A stretch of DNA of 64,000 bases. It comes from Cacajao melanocephalus. Taxonomy: Eukaryota > Chordata > Mammalia > Primates > Pitheciidae. Of this stretch, positions 50,216 through 63,734 are shown piece after piece. A program made the position numbers and the translations under genes. The stretch's first letter is position 1, and every line of letters starts with the position of its first letter. The notes under the pieces were generated by a model. The model did no database searches and was not told the origin of the DNA. It worked only from the letters and a program-made list of their open reading frames with translations. The DNA lies in contig CAUYLG010033140.1 of assembly GCA_963573385.1 (NCBI GenBank), positions 62,001 through 126,000 on the forward strand, written 5' to 3'.

Positions 50216-52030
50216 TCAGTTAACTTCCAATTCATGTGTAGTTGAAGCTTGTCCTTCAAGGACAATCTTTCTCCTACCAGCCACATAGACTGGTTACCTG
50301 GATAACCCTCCAGACACAGCCCTCTCATGCCCAGAAAAGACCCTGCTCTGCTGTTCCTTTGATGGTTACAAGGTTTGTCCTTCCAGCAAATATAGCAGCT
50401 TTGCCTCCCTTGCCTAAAAAGAAGTTCTATGAATGCTTGTCCTGAATTTTAAAAACTAACATGTTTTCCTCACTATAAGCCATCTAAGAGTTAGTCTAAG
50501 AGTTAGTCTTACTAAATTTTTGTTAGTTTGTCTAGTTCTCTGCCTACTTAGATAAACCTGGATTAGTGTTATCTTTATTACACCACGTATTCTTGAAAGT
50601 CAAAGATTTCCATTTTTTTCTATTGCCTTCTGAAAGGTATGTCTAATTACATAATAAAGGCACAAAAAACATGATGCTGAGGCTGATCATAAATACTCAG
50701 ACTATTATAATGTCTTTGTCTCAGTAAAATTCTTTTGGTCCTGTGATTCCTTCTCATTTTAAGGACAATTTAATGCACAATTAATCTTTGTCCCCTGCAT
50801 TTCTCCAGTTTTAAGAACTACTTCTTTGTGTGTGCTAATTTGTCAAGCAAAACTTTAACAAACACCTCCTGGAAATTTAGAATAGAGAATTTTGAGACAT
50901 TCATTTGATTTTCTTGGCATTTACTTCCTTAAAAGAAGTCAAAAAATTATCGAAGCATGACTTTTTCATTCCAGAGACTGCATTGGCTATCCTTAATCAA
51001 GCTGTGCTTTTCTCAGTGTTCCCCATTTAATCTCCTAAAATACTTCCTAAGACTTTGCCCCCCACAATGGAATCAAAACTAAATGGTCTGTAATTTCCTC
51101 AAGTGTTCCCAGATCCTGTTGTAAATAATGACATTGTGCTGGCCACTTTCCAGTCTGAATGAAGTGACCTTGTAAAAATGTCTGCTTACTCTTCTATAAT
51201 GTCTTTTTCTACTTTCTGTAGGGCTCTTGGATACAGCTTGGCAAACAATACCTATTCCAAGAAACACCATTCTCACCTCAGTCATGTTATTTCCTTCATG
51301 TAGGCAGTACTGTATCCAGAGCTAAAAGACTTATGCTTAAAAGTTAATTAGTATTTTAAAATAAGGAATTATAGGTACACTGGGACAGAAGGTCAGCCTG
51401 TGTGACCTATGAATATTTGAATTGACAGAAAGAAAATCTATTGTGGTTTTGTAAACTCTTCAAGAAAATGTTGAACTTCCATTCAATCATTAGATAGCTT
51501 TTATTGTAATCATGTTCAATATCTTTTTTTAAAAAAAAAGAAAACATTTTCTACTTTATAACACAAAACATTTAAAATTAGTTATTCCAAGCTGGCAGTT
51601 AGAAAAGGAGTATTTCACCCTCTTGGTAGAGACAGATATTCTTTCTGAGCAATTATGTTGTATTCAAATGAGAAATATGTGATTTCTGGTTATACCAATG
51701 CTTTCCCCCTCTTCCCTGCAAAGAGGATCAGGACATCTGGCAATGCCTAGGAAAAAGCAGTTAAACTCACTGAAGGGATAGGGTACTTCTCACATGAAGA
51801 CAGACTAAAAATACAAAAACCTATTAGTGTGAAATAACAAAAGCTGAAAGGGAAGAAATAACTAGGACCTCTGAATCCCAAGCTATGTGGGACCACCAGC
51901 TAGACAAGCTAATTAAAATTTGCAACTCCCATTTTTTTTATGGCCCACACGTGCATACAAGTTTTATAAATTAGATACAAGTTACTGAAACTAAAAAAAA
52001 TTTAAATAGATGGAGACATTGGTAGTGTTC
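50215..52030. other. Intergenic, largely unassigned
   Basis: Parts near 50,230-51,300 may be decayed LINE of the CR1/L3 class, but I cannot support boundaries. No gene, RNA or promoter is recognised. Confidence 0.35.
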
Positions 52031-52189
52031 CACCAAATGGCAGTGATTTTATTATTTTCTTTAAGAAAAACCAAAGGGTAATAAATTTATGATAGCATTT
52101 TGCAGTTGAGAAATCAAATCAAGATTTTAAAATGTTCTTGGGAGTTATAAAGCTAACAAATAGACCAGCAAAATTTTTTCTTCATAAAA

Positions 52190-52730
52190 TAAGAGCAAAA
52201 TAACTATTTAAAAATTGGCTGTGTGGTTCTGATTTTGGGCAAAGTGATGACTTTTGCTTGTGCTTTCGTAAATATAAACATTGCATGCATTTATGGGGGT
52301 GAGTGCGTATTCTTTTACCTTCCGTTGGCGTTGCTCATCTCTATCAAACACCTACAAGAGTGTGCTCCATTGTAGGAGACTGGCAGCACGGTTCTATTTA
52401 ATTAACTAATTAGACGACTCATCCTACACCTAAATTAGCATTATTAGGTCTTTTATAATGATTGTTGAAGCATTGTAAATTAATTTTCTTACTGGCTATA
52501 AGCATTATTTGCTGCTATCACAATATTAAGAGATAATGCCATGCACAGTAGGAAATCTCTATGGGCAGAAAATGAACGTGGTCATCCTTGGATCACCAAT
52601 TAGGAAACCTATTGTGTGACAAAAACATCACTTCTGTGCTGTAATATGATCAAATAACCATTAATTACCTTCGCTAGTAAGAATTACCTTCTTTGTTGGA
52701 GAAGTATTGCATTCCACATTATAGTTCAAA
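52190..52730. promoter_or_regulatory. Candidate homeodomain-rich noncoding enhancer
   Basis: A repeat-free block with dense homeodomain cores: TTAATTAACTAATTAG (52398-52413), AAATTAGCATTATTAG (52432-52447), CCAATTAGG (52596-52604) and TTAATTACC (52661-52669), plus AAATATAAACATTG (52271-52284), which is FOX-like. The balance of AT-rich sites in otherwise complex sequence is the usual look of a conserved developmental enhancer. Activity and conservation are untested, so this is inference. Confidence 0.4.
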
Positions 52731-53064
52731 AATGTCAGGAGAAACCAGCAACATAAACATCAATTTCTAAAAATGATACATGTAATCCAAATCATATTAA
52801 CCTAACATGCTACATGTCAGGTTAAATTAGCATAAGCTTTGTTGCAGAACCTGAGTAATATAGCTTATCTCTTAGCCCTTAGATGTATTGATTAAATAGG
52901 TCATCCTCACCTGCCTACAAACACAAATATAATCAAACTGCACTATTCTTTAGGGAACTAAATGGCAAAAAAACTCTAGTAAGTGTCCAATCCAGGCCTG
53001 TTTCCTTGCCTAATACAGAGATGACAGAATGAAGATAAGCAAGTCCCTGCAGGCTGGTGTATGA

Positions 53065-53100
53065 CTGTGTGTGTGTGTGTGCATGTGTGTGTTTGTGTCT
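53065..53100. repeat. (TG)n microsatellite
   Basis: An interrupted TG run of about 36 bp without an attached retroelement. Confidence 0.9.
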
Positions 53101-53339
53101 ATATGCGTAAATATGCATAAGATTCTGTCCTATGGACAGAACCCAGGAGCTTTCATGAAATTCTAAAGAGGGTCTGTGCAGACCCCTTCCGCCTCCGAAG
53201 TGCACTGACTTAAAAGGCTTATGGAAGCAGCCACTGTGCCAGACTGCTCCTGCACGATTTCACCATTCGGCAGCCATGAATGAATGTGAGTGACAACCTG
53301 AGGTCTGTCTTGCTTAGCCTGGCCCTTACGGCCTCCCTG

Positions 53340-53500
53340 GGCAGAGGCATGGTGTGACGGTCAGGAGAGGGAGCCCTGCATTGGACTCTAGGGTGTGGTC
53401 CTAACTCCTACCCTTTATAAGCTGTGCCACCTTAAGGCAAGTTACCATAACTTCTCTGTGGCTCAATTTTAACACATTACTCAGCTCAAAAGTTTGTCGT
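53340..53500 (+). repeat. MIR element
   Basis: GTGTGGTCCTAACTCCTACC, GCCACCTTAAGGCAAGTTAC and CTTCTCTGTGGCTCAATTTT are MIR core text. Confidence 0.65.
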
Positions 53501-53539
53501 GTCTATGGATATTCTCAGAGTGATCTAAACGCCAGAAAC

Positions 53540-53984
53540 CATAAAATGAAAGACTAATAAATTTGACTACACAAAATTAAAATCACTGCAGGACTATAAT
53601 GATCATAGACAAAAATAATATAAAATGATATATTTATTTTAAAATAATCCAACAGGGCAGAGGAAGAGAAGCAGTGCGGTGGTGGGAGGATGGGTATTAA
53701 ACGAATTAAATTTTTTATATATTTTGATAATTCTGGGTAGGTATTTGGACCATAAGAATTAATTAAGCTATTCTTTCTATTTTGTATATGTTTGAAATTT
53801 TCTGACTAAAACATTTAAAAGTGAAAATAAAAACATTAAAATACAATAGACAATATCAGAAGAATAATGACAAATTAAGGAAAAAGATGTTTGTAAGATA
53901 TATAGTATAATACCTAAGGGACTAATTTCCCTAATACATAAAGTAGCCAACAAATCAATAGGAAATAAAACAACAAAGCGACAG
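53540..53984 (+). mobile_element. L1M element, ORF2 3' region, left part (split by Alus)
   Basis: CTAATAAATTTGACTACACA and AGTAGCCAACAAATCAATAG are L1 ORF2 text. A second L1ME-like 3'-end piece (GTATATGTTTGAAATTTTCT) is embedded at about 53,630-53,825. The element continues at 54,951 after three Alus. Confidence 0.65.
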
Positions 53985-54290
53985 TTTTTTTTTTTTATTT
54001 TTTTGAGACGGAGTCTCCCTCTGTTGACCAGGCTGGAGTGCAGTGGCATGATCTCGGCCTCACTGCAACCTCTGCCTCGCAGGTTCAAGCGATTCTCCTG
54101 CCTCAGCCTCCTGAGTAGCTGGGACTACACCACACCTGGCTAATTTTTTTTTTTTTTTTTTTTGTATTTTTAGTAGAGACAGGGTTTCACCATATTGCCC
54201 AGGCTGGTCTCAAATTCCTGACCTCATGATCCGCCCACCTTGGCCTCTCAAAGTGCTAGGATTACAGGTGTGAGCCACCACTCCTGGCCC
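53985..54290 (-). repeat. AluS-type element
   Basis: A full antisense Alu with target duplication CAAAGCGACA (53974-53983) and CAAAGTGACA (54290-54299). The middle A-rich linker has expanded to a long T-run at about 54146-54163. Confidence 0.92.
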
Positions 54291-54315
54291 AAAGTGACAT
54301 TTATAAAGAGAAAAT

Positions 54316-54612
54316 GGCTGGGCACAGTGGCCTATGTCTGTAATCCCAACACTTTGGCAGGCCAAGGCAGGAGGATTACTTGGGGCCAGGAGTTTGAGAA
54401 CAGCTTGGGCAACGTAGCAAGACTCTATAGCTGAAAAAAAAATGAAATAACAAGTTAGCTGGGCATGGTGGCTCAAGTCTATAGTCCTAGCTACCTGGGA
54501 GGCTGAGGCTGGAAGATTGCTTGAACCCAGAAGGTTCAAGCTTCAGTGAGTCATGAAGCTTGAACTATACTCTAGCCTGGATGATGGAGTGAAACCTTGT
54601 CTCTAAAAAAGT
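54316..54612 (+). repeat. AluJ-type element
   Basis: GGCTGGGCACAGTGGCCTAT through GTGAAACCTTGTCTCT, with an A/T-rich tail to about 54,650. It is the oldest of the three in the cluster by divergence, opposite in direction to its left neighbour and 26 bp from it. Confidence 0.88.
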
Positions 54613-54663
54613 TTAAATTAAATTTAAATTTAAAAAACAGAAATAAAATAAAAATAGAAAAGC

Positions 54664-55865
<1,202 letters not shown>

Positions 55866-55924
55866 TCAAATACTGAATAAATGTTATCTACTCTTGTTAT
55901 TATTATTCCACTGTTATTACAACC

Positions 55925-56270
55925 ACCATTTCTGGACTTATCTTTCACTACACCACTGCAAAACCTTTTTACAGCATTAAAGTGAATAATAACTAGTCCC
56001 CAAATATTAAATATGCTTTACTATTTTCATGCTTATATTTGTGTGCTTACTTCTACTTGGAAGGCCATTTTTCCATTTTTACCTATTGAAATTATACTTA
56101 GCCTCCAAGATTCAATTCAAATAACACCTCCTCCTAAATTATATGCTAGCACTATAACTTTGAAATGTTTATGTAATTCTATAAGTCTCAGTTTTCTTAT
56201 CTGTTAAATGAGATATAATAGACATTGTAAAGATTACATGTGATAAGGCAAGTAAATCTACTCATGCATT
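55925..56270 (+). repeat. L2/MIR fragments
   Basis: AGATTCAATTCAAATAACAC is L2-like. CTCAGTTTTCTTATCTGTTA then AAGATTACATGTGATAAG is MIR-like. The two are adjacent and short. Confidence 0.5.
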
Positions 56271-56289
56271 TACTTAACATCGATTTCTT

Positions 56290-56549
56290 GGCTGGCCATG
56301 GTGGTTCATGCCAGTAATCACAGCACTTTGGGAATCTGAGGCAGGCAGATTGCTTGAACTCAGGAGTTCAGGACCAGCCTGGGCAGCATGGTGAGACCTC
56401 GTCTCTACAAAAAGTACAAAAATTAGCCAGGCACTATTCAGGAGGCTGAAGTGGGAGGATCACTTGAGCCTGGGAGGTTGAGGCTGCAGTGAGCCATGAT
56501 CACACCACTCCAACCTGGGCAAAAGAGAGACTCTGTCTCAAAATAAAAC
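56290..56549 (+). repeat. AluJ-type element with internal deletion
   Basis: GGCTGGCCATGGTGGTTCAT through GACTCTGTCTCAAAATAAAA. About 30 bp of the right arm are missing after AGCCAGGCA. A short target duplication, ATTTCTTG, lies on both sides. Confidence 0.88.
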
Positions 56550-56769
56550 ACACATACACCCACCCACATATTTCTTGACTGACCATTTTGTAGAGGGATT
56601 ATAGTATTCACCAGGGCTAGAACCACGGAAAAATTGACCATATCTCTGTCCTCATGAAGCTCACAGTCTAGAAAGGAAATTTGAATACTGTTGATAAATG
56701 CTATGGCAAGTGTAAGCATAGAATATGGAAATATAGGAGAGGGGCATCTAACCAAAAAAAAAAATAAAA

Positions 56770-57775
56770 AAAGCAAACCCACAGGGGATAAATAGTTGGG
56801 TTGGAAAGAAAGTCAGAAACAAAATCAGATTTGTTTTCCTTTGGAACTTTGAATGATCTTAAAGACGTTGCAAGCAGGAAGCAGCAGAGGATTTAGAAAG
56901 ATTAGTCTTGGTACCTCTCAGGGTCATTGGTCTCTGTGCTTCTGATAATCTAAAGAAATGCACAGAAAATAGCTAATATCCACCTGCTCTTCGCCTTGGC
57001 AGTTCTCAAGGAAGTGGCCCTCCTGCTGCCCCAAGCCTATCAGCCTGCATGAAACCAAGCCTTCCAGACTATAATACAGAAAAGTAAAGTCTTTGATTGA
57101 AGAATCAGGCAGATCTCTAGGTGGTGTAGATAGGAGAAATAAAAGTTGAACTTAGCTGTTCCTTTGTACCAATCAAGGGACAGGGCCTTCCAGTATGAGG
57201 AGTTCCGAAGGATATCCCTTCTCAGCCCTCCAACCTGCCCACTTTTGCCAGAGGTGGTCTCCTCATCTGAGCTCCCTCTTCTCCCTCTGGTTTCCCCACC
57301 CCTCCTCATCGCAGATCTGTCTTTAAGTTCTCAGTTAAGCGACCCCGGAGCTCTCTGGGAGAAACTGTCCCTCATCCCTTAGGAGGGAGCTACCTCCTGT
57401 GGCTCCTTCTCATCCTGGCAAACTCAAGCAGGGCTTTAGGTTTGGTCCAGATGTAGTTGAAGTTCCCCACTCAGTCTGTAGCATCCAGAGGACTACTTTC
57501 ATTCCCTTAAGAAAATTTACAGAATTCAATAAAATCTGCCTGTCCATTAAGTGAACAGCTGATAAGCTGTAACACATTTGAGCACTCAATTTTTCAGGAA
57601 CATGTCTCCCCTCAATTCCAATCCCTTAGGGCCATCAAGTTTGGCAAGCAAGCACACTGAAGACTGAGTTTGAAGTTTGTTTTTATTATGTAGAACATCG
57701 TTGGCATTTTCTTCCAAGATAAAATGGCTATATAACAGATATGTCAACTAACAAAGACGGAGATGACAGAACATA
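56770..57775. other. Intergenic, nothing recognised
   Basis: The part 57,000-57,480 is GC-richer and repeat-poor. Chance frames occur on both strands (57040-57382) and neither shows a domain. No CpG island is present. Confidence 0.45.
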
Positions 57776-57778
57776 GGG

Positions 57779-58112
57779 TGATATGGTTTGAGTTTGTGTC
57801 CCCACCCAAATCTCATGTTGAATTGTAATCCCTAGTGTGGGACGTGGAGCCTGGTGGGAGGTGATTGAATCATGGGAGTGGTTTCTAATGGTTTAGCACG
57901 GTCCCCCTAGTGCTGTCTTGTGATAGAGTTCTCAGGAGATCTGGTTAAGTGTGTGGTACCTTCCCCTCGCTGCTCTCTCTCCCTCTCTGCTGGTGCTCAC
58001 TTACACTTTGCCTTCTGCCATGAGTGTAAGTTTCCTGAGGCCTCCCCAACCATGCTTCCTGTACAGCCTTTGGAACGGTGAGTCAATTAAACCTTTTCTT
58101 CATAAATTAAAC
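57779..58112 (+). repeat. THE1/MST-type (MaLR) solo LTR
   Basis: TGATATGGTTTGAGTTTGTG, CCCAAATCTCATGTTGAATT, GGAGCCTGGTGGGAGGTGAT and CCTTCTGCCATGAGTGTAAG, ending at TTCTTCATAAATTAAAC, give an LTR nearly from end to end. The last part after the TAAAT motif is missing. Confidence 0.88.
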
Positions 58113-58548
58113 AAAAGAAAGAAAATTTAATGACAGTTTAGGCTCCCCACTGGTGAGGCATGTGTCCTCAGCGAAGTAAGTGCAGCTTGTAACAACAGTC
58201 ATTCGTCTTACCAGACTCAAAAAGGAAAGAATGTTGCTTTTAGCTTGGTTCTGACTTTCATCTTTAGGGACCACCACTACCATCAGTCCCTGCCGTCGTT
58301 ATGCCAGGAAACATTTCCTCTTATAACTGAGACCTGACAGCTTTACAGAAGCACCAAATTAAGCTAGTTGAAAGAATGGGTGCTAGTTCACATAGAGTAG
58401 CTCTGATGAGATCCTTTTGACTCTAGAGATCCTTCTAGTGGAGGTGAAGAGAAAGTTTTGCCAGTTCATACAGCAACAAGTTGAATAATTTCTCTTTCAG
58501 GTATTTAAGTTTGGTTTGCCTTTTTGTGGGGAGGGGAGTAGAATTTAA

Positions 58549-58592
58549 AAAAACAAAAACAAAAGAAAACACAAACAAACAAACAAACAAAT
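58549..58592. repeat. (AAAC)n simple repeat
   Basis: An A-rich start followed by five AAAC units. The frames reading through it (58435-58710) are therefore not genes. Confidence 0.9.
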
Positions 58593-58599
58593 GCAAAAC

Positions 58600-60550
58600 A
58601 AATACCTCTAAGCCAAAAATGAATCTCTGTGATTCTGCAAAAAATTCTAGAGTAGGCTCAGGTATCTCCCCATGACCTCTGCAGCCATGCCCAGCTGAAA
58701 CAATAGGCAAGAGAAGCTTGTATTAGTTTTGATCAAGTAGCCATGAGCTGGAAATATGATCTGGTTCAACAGCATGCACAATCACATGGCGTCCCAGTGG
58801 CTCTTGTCAGACATACCCTCGGTTTCCAGTCTGCCTTTCATTAAGGGTGAAGCCCAAAGCCTCTCTGAGCATGTGCAAGGCAACAGATTTATGCTGCCCT
58901 CTGCTGGTGAGCAAATCTTTTACAAGGGGGACTGAGTGGGCTGATTGACTTCTTCCCTTCTCCCAGCCCCACTTCCTAGATAAATAACCCTGCTAGATAA
59001 AATTAGAAGTAGAGTTCTGAGTGGGGCTGAGGTGAGAGTAGAGTGGTGGAGAATATAGATCAGGAGAATCAGAAAGACCGCAAACCAGGGATATGTCACT
59101 ATTAGAATCCAATATAGCATAGGGGGCTCATCTGTGTATTTGCTTTGGGGTAGGGGGGAATTTTCATTCAAACTCTCTCATGACATTTGAGTTACTTAGT
59201 ACTGAATGCATTTTGTGATGTATTTAGAAAATGCATTTCACTAATGCTTCCCTAATTCATGGGGGCTGCTGTTTTACCAGTCACCATGATCCTTAATCAG
59301 TGGAGTCGTATAGGATGTAGATAGTCTGTAAAAGTGCTTAATAAAAATCATTTAATTCTAAATTAGATGAGTGCACTTAACCCTAAAGATATTAAAACTG
59401 ATTGTTTGATGTATTGCCATGAGTAGGTAGAAATTCAAAAATAAAAGCTTCCTGCACTTAAATCAAAGAGCACCAAGCTCATAGCCGCTCGGTGCAAGCA
59501 CATGCATCAGTGTCATGAAGCTGGGCTATGATAAACTAACCCATTTTGGGCTTTTAAACTGTAAATATGAAGTACTTGAACTTGATCAGTTATGAGATAC
59601 ATCAGTGAGTTTTTCTGAGCAAAGTACTGTGTGTGACCTGATAGCCTGCTAAAAGCCTGTGGAGGTCACCTGTCACTTATTTGCAGACTTGGTGAGGTTG
59701 GCAGTGGGGCCAGCTGCTGATGCTTGGCAGGGCTAATGTGCACTGCTAGTCTAGACCCTAGGCTAGAGGCAGGTCTAGTGTGAGCAAGTAGGAGAGTGGG
59801 GATTTTCATTGACTGAATTGTTATTCTTGGGTTCTCATTGTAGGTGCATCCACACTTGCTTAACTTGCTCAGTATAGCCCTCAACATGATGCCATGTTCA
59901 TGAGGAAACTTACATCAATCTTGATAATGGGTCACAGTAAATTTTGGAGGGATATGTCTATTAAATTTAAGGGAATCTCAATAATTTCCATGGTTTAATG
60001 AGTGTGGCAGGAAAGATTATAAAATACATACAATTTCTCATTCTCTCTCTCTTTCTCTTTCTGTTCTAGGTATTAAGTATGCTTATACTGAAGCATTAAA
60101 GGTTGTTTTCACAGTTAAGAGACTAGCCTTCTGGGTTTTTTAAATAAAAGCCTTCTTGTAAGTGGTTAACCACAGATGGGAAAAAAAGGGGAATCTTCTT
60201 TTCTCCGCCCCTTCATGTTAGCAATGCTTTATATTTGACTTTCAAGGCTTCTGTGAATCATTGAAACGAAGGCACAGATTTCTAGAAATATCGGGAACAA
60301 TGCATGGATCCCATACATACTATTGAGAACCAAGCGCAGAGTTGGCTATTAAGGTAGCCATTGTGAGTTACCTACACAGTACCTGTTGAGTGCACTATAA
60401 TATGGTAGGTGGTAATGGAAGGCAACAATAAAGAAAGAAAATAACATACTATATTTTTGGAGAATGCAGTCTAACAGGTCTAATTCTGCTAGAAAACACA
60501 CACTCTGTTAAATTATCCTGTAAGTGCATTACTTATATTACTCAATTGAC
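58600..60550. other. Intergenic, mostly unique
   Basis: No named repeat was identified. The segment 59,450-59,900 is relatively GC-balanced and repeat-free. A good splice-acceptor-like tract with a nearby AATAAA occurs at 60,040-60,148, but no gene can be built from this window alone. Confidence 0.45.
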
Positions 60551-60559
60551 TATCTAAGG

Positions 60560-60947
60560 GCAGTTTCTCTGGAAACAGACCCAATTGAAGATTGTGGGTA
60601 GGAGGTTTATTTGGAGAGTATATGAAGTGAGAGAAGCAAGACTGGGCAGAGAAAGGAGTTCAGCTATGTTGCAGTTGCAATAGAGGTCTCAGCTGGTCTG
60701 ATGGGGAACTCTGGGGCTAGGATGGTCTTTCAGGGTGGTCTCAAGTTGAGGCAAATGAGACTGGATTTTGTACCCCTGCATTGACTGGTCATTGGATGCA
60801 GGCTTCCTCATGGAGACAGTTCCCTCTGGCCCAGGGAAATGTCCAGAGAGAGAGTCAGCCTTGAGTGTTCAGCAGGCAACACTCCCAGCAGTTGCAGGAA
60901 ATGAGTGCCTTGGTCCTGAAGGGAGGTTTCTGGGTGGTGAACGACAG
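60560..60947 (+). repeat. Unclassified interspersed repeat, copy A left part
   Basis: GGAGGTTTATTTGGAGAGTA, AGACTGGGCAGAGAAAGGAG and CTCAAGTTGAGGCAAATGAG also occur in diverged form at 63,740-64,000, in the same order. I cannot name the family. Confidence 0.5.
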
Positions 60948-61492
60948 CAGTGATCCCCAACCTTTTGGCATCAGGGACCAGTTTCATGGAAGACAATTTT
61001 TTCCATGAACCAGGGAGCAAGGAGGATGGTTTGGGGATGATTCAAGCATATTACATTTATTGTGCACTTTATTTCTATTATTATTACAATGTAATATATA
61101 ATGAAATAATTATACAACTCACTATAATGTAGAATCACTGGGAGCCCTGAACTTGTTTCCCTGCAATTACAGGAAAACCTCCCCCATCACCTCCTCTTGA
61201 GGTGATGGGAGACAGTGACAGATCATCAGGCATTAGATTCTTATAAGGAACACACAACCTAGATCCTTCTCATGCAAAGTTCACAATAGGGTTCACACTC
61301 CTATGAGAATCTAATGTCTCTGCTGATCTGACAGGAGACAGACCTCAGACGGTAATGTGAGCAATGGGGGACTGCTATAAATACAGATGAATCTTCACTT
61401 GCTTAACTGCTGCTCACCTCCTGGTGTGTGGCCTGGTTCCTAACAGGACACTGAATAATACCAGTCCATGGCCCAGGGACTGGGGATCCTTG
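60948..61492 (+). mobile_element. MER1A/B (hAT-Charlie) DNA transposon
   Basis: A complete nonautonomous element from CAGTGATCCCCAACCTTTTG to GACTGGGGATCCTTG. The ends are inverted repeats, and the body follows MER1 closely (GCATTAGATTCTTATAAGGA, CACTCCTATGAGAATCTAAT). The 8-bp flanks AACGACAG and CACTATAG agree at five positions and may be a decayed target duplication. No transposase frame is present. Confidence 0.9.
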
Positions 61493-62095
61493 CACTATAG
61501 CATCCATAATAGTCCAACCTATGTGCTTCTTGAATCCACTTGCTTCTTACAGTAAATTTACTTTATTGGAAACAGCTTGTCCAGGGTTCTGGTTGGTATT
61601 GCTTCTTGGGTACACTTACAGAAGGAAAATAAGTAGGAAAGAATGGCAGTTCCTGCTGCTGTAGCAGCTGGTCTCAAGGATCATATCTGATACTCATTGT
61701 CTTCCTCCTCTATTACCCATTCTAGATTCCTTGCACCCTTGGCTAGCACCTCTGCTGGTCTAGGGAGCTTAGTTGGTGGGGTAATCTAGACTCTCAACCC
61801 TAAGCAGTATGAGCCCCTGGTCACCATGCACTTCTCAGGCCATCACTGCTGCATGTGTCCTTCTGCTGTCAAAATTGGGCAGGGGAATATAAAAAGACAC
61901 CGCTGTCCTTTATATCGTTCTCTCCAGGATATGATAATACTGTTGATTAATAGCTTGGCAGGTGTGGAAACAGATTCAAAGGCTTCTACTTGGCCTTCCC
62001 GACTATAATAGCTCTAACTGCACAGAAGAATGAACCAAAGTTAGAGTTCTAACGACCAAATATGTTCATTACAAACAAGCATTCAAAGACTTACA
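61493..62095 (+). repeat. Unclassified repeat, probably copy A continued
   Basis: GC-balanced DNA such as CTTCCTCCTCTATTACCCAT and GGCAGGGGAATATAAAAAGA continues without an obvious break after the MER1. Membership of the same host element is inferred from position only. Confidence 0.35.
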
Positions 62096-62270
62096 GGCTA
62101 GGTGCAGTGGCTCGTGCCTGCAATCCCAGCACTTTGGGAGGCCAAGGTAGGCAGATCACTTGAGGTCAGGAGTTTGACAACAGTCTGGCCAACATGTTGA
62201 ACCCCATCTCTACTAAAAATACAAAAAATTAGCCAGGTGTGATGGTGCGTGCCTGTAGTCCCAGCTGCTA
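62096..62270 (+). repeat. AluS, right arm missing
   Basis: GGCTAGGTGCAGTGGCTCGT through GTGCCTGTAGTCCCAGCTGC. It ends where L1 sequence begins, after an A-rich AAGAAAGAAAAAAAA junction. Confidence 0.88.
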
Positions 62271-62279
62271 AGAAAGAAA

Positions 62280-63710
62280 AAAAATTCTGGGAGTATCGAC
62301 TATCTGACTTCAAATTATGCTGCAAGGCTATAGTAAACAAAACATGGTACTGGTGTAAAAGTAGATACATAGGCCAATCGAACACAATAGAGAATCCATA
62401 AATAAAGACAAATACTTACACTGAACTGATCTTTGACAAAGCATACAAAAACATAAATTGGGAAAGGGCACCCTATTCAATAAACGGTGCTGAGAAAATT
62501 GGATAGTCACACGTAGAAGAATGAAACTAGATTATTTTCTCTCGCCATATACAAAAATTAACTAAAGATGTATTAAAGACTTAAATATAAGCCCTGAAAC
62601 CATAAAAATTATAGAAGAAAACCTAGGAAAATCTCTTCTGGACATTGGCCTAGGCGAATAATTTATGACTAAGACTCCAAAAGCAAATGCAACAAAAACA
62701 AAAATAAATAAATGAGACCTAATTAAACTAAAAAGCTTCTGCACAGCAAAAGAAGTGATCATCAAACTAAACGGACAACCTACAAAATGGGAAAAATATT
62801 TGCAAATTATGCATCCAACAAAGAACTAATATCCAGAATCTACAAAGAACTCAAATCAGCAAGAAAAAAAAAATCCCATCAAAAAGTGGGCTAATGACAT
62901 GAATAGACATTTCTCAAAAGAAGATATACAAATGGATAACAAACATATGACACTAATCATCAGAGAAATGTAAATTAAAACCACAACGAGATACCACCTC
63001 ACCCTAGCCAGAATGGCCATTATTAAAAAGTCAAAAACAATTGATATTGGCGTGGGTGCAATAAAAAGGGAACACTTATACACTACTGGTGAGAATGTAA
63101 ATTCGTACAACTTCTATGGAAAACACTATAGAAATTTCTCAAAGAAGTATAAGTAGATCTACCATTTGATTTAGCAATCCTGCTAGTAGGTATCTACCCA
63201 AAGGAAAGTGAGTCACTATACCAAAAAGACACCTGTGTGCATATGTTTATCATAGCACAATCACAATTGCGAAGATATGGAATCAACCTAAGTGCCCATC
63301 AACCAATAAATAAAGAAAATGTGGTTATCTATCTATTCTGTCTATCATCTACGTACTATGGAATACTACTCAGCCATAAAAAAGAATGAAATAATGTCTT
63401 TTTCAGCAACTTGGATGAAACTGGAGGCCATTATTATGAGTGAAGTAACTCAGGAATCAAAAACCAAATACCACATGTTCTCTCTTATAAGTGGAAGCTA
63501 AGGTGTGCAATGATATAAAAGACATTGGAAACTCAGTAAGAGGGAGGTTGTGAGGGGGTCGTGGGATGAAAAACTACCCTATTGCATACAATGTACAGTA
63601 TTTGGATGATGGGTGCACTAAAATTCCAGACTTCACCACTATACAATTTATCCATGTAATCAAAACCACTTGTACCCCTAATACTATTGAAATAATTTTT
63701 TAAAATTCTA
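62280..63710 (+). mobile_element. L1MA-type element, ORF2 3' part and 3' end
   Basis: AAGGCTATAGTAAACAAAAC, GAACTGATCTTTGACAAAGC, GGAGGCCATTATTATGAGTG and ACTTGTACCCCTAATACTAT follow L1 ORF2 and the 3' UTR in order. Several frame breaks rule out activity. Frames on both strands here are ORF2 remnants. Confidence 0.88.
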
Positions 63711-63734
63711 TTTTACAATCAGCATCATAGGACC

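Noticed and set aside
57040..57382. Opposed frames of 89 and 78 residues in GC-richer DNA
   Set aside because: No domain, splice or promoter evidence; overlapping frames on both strands suggest composition rather than coding.
62562..63501. Possible intact L1 ORF2 fragment
   Set aside because: Several short frames on both strands instead of one long frame; the element is broken and old.
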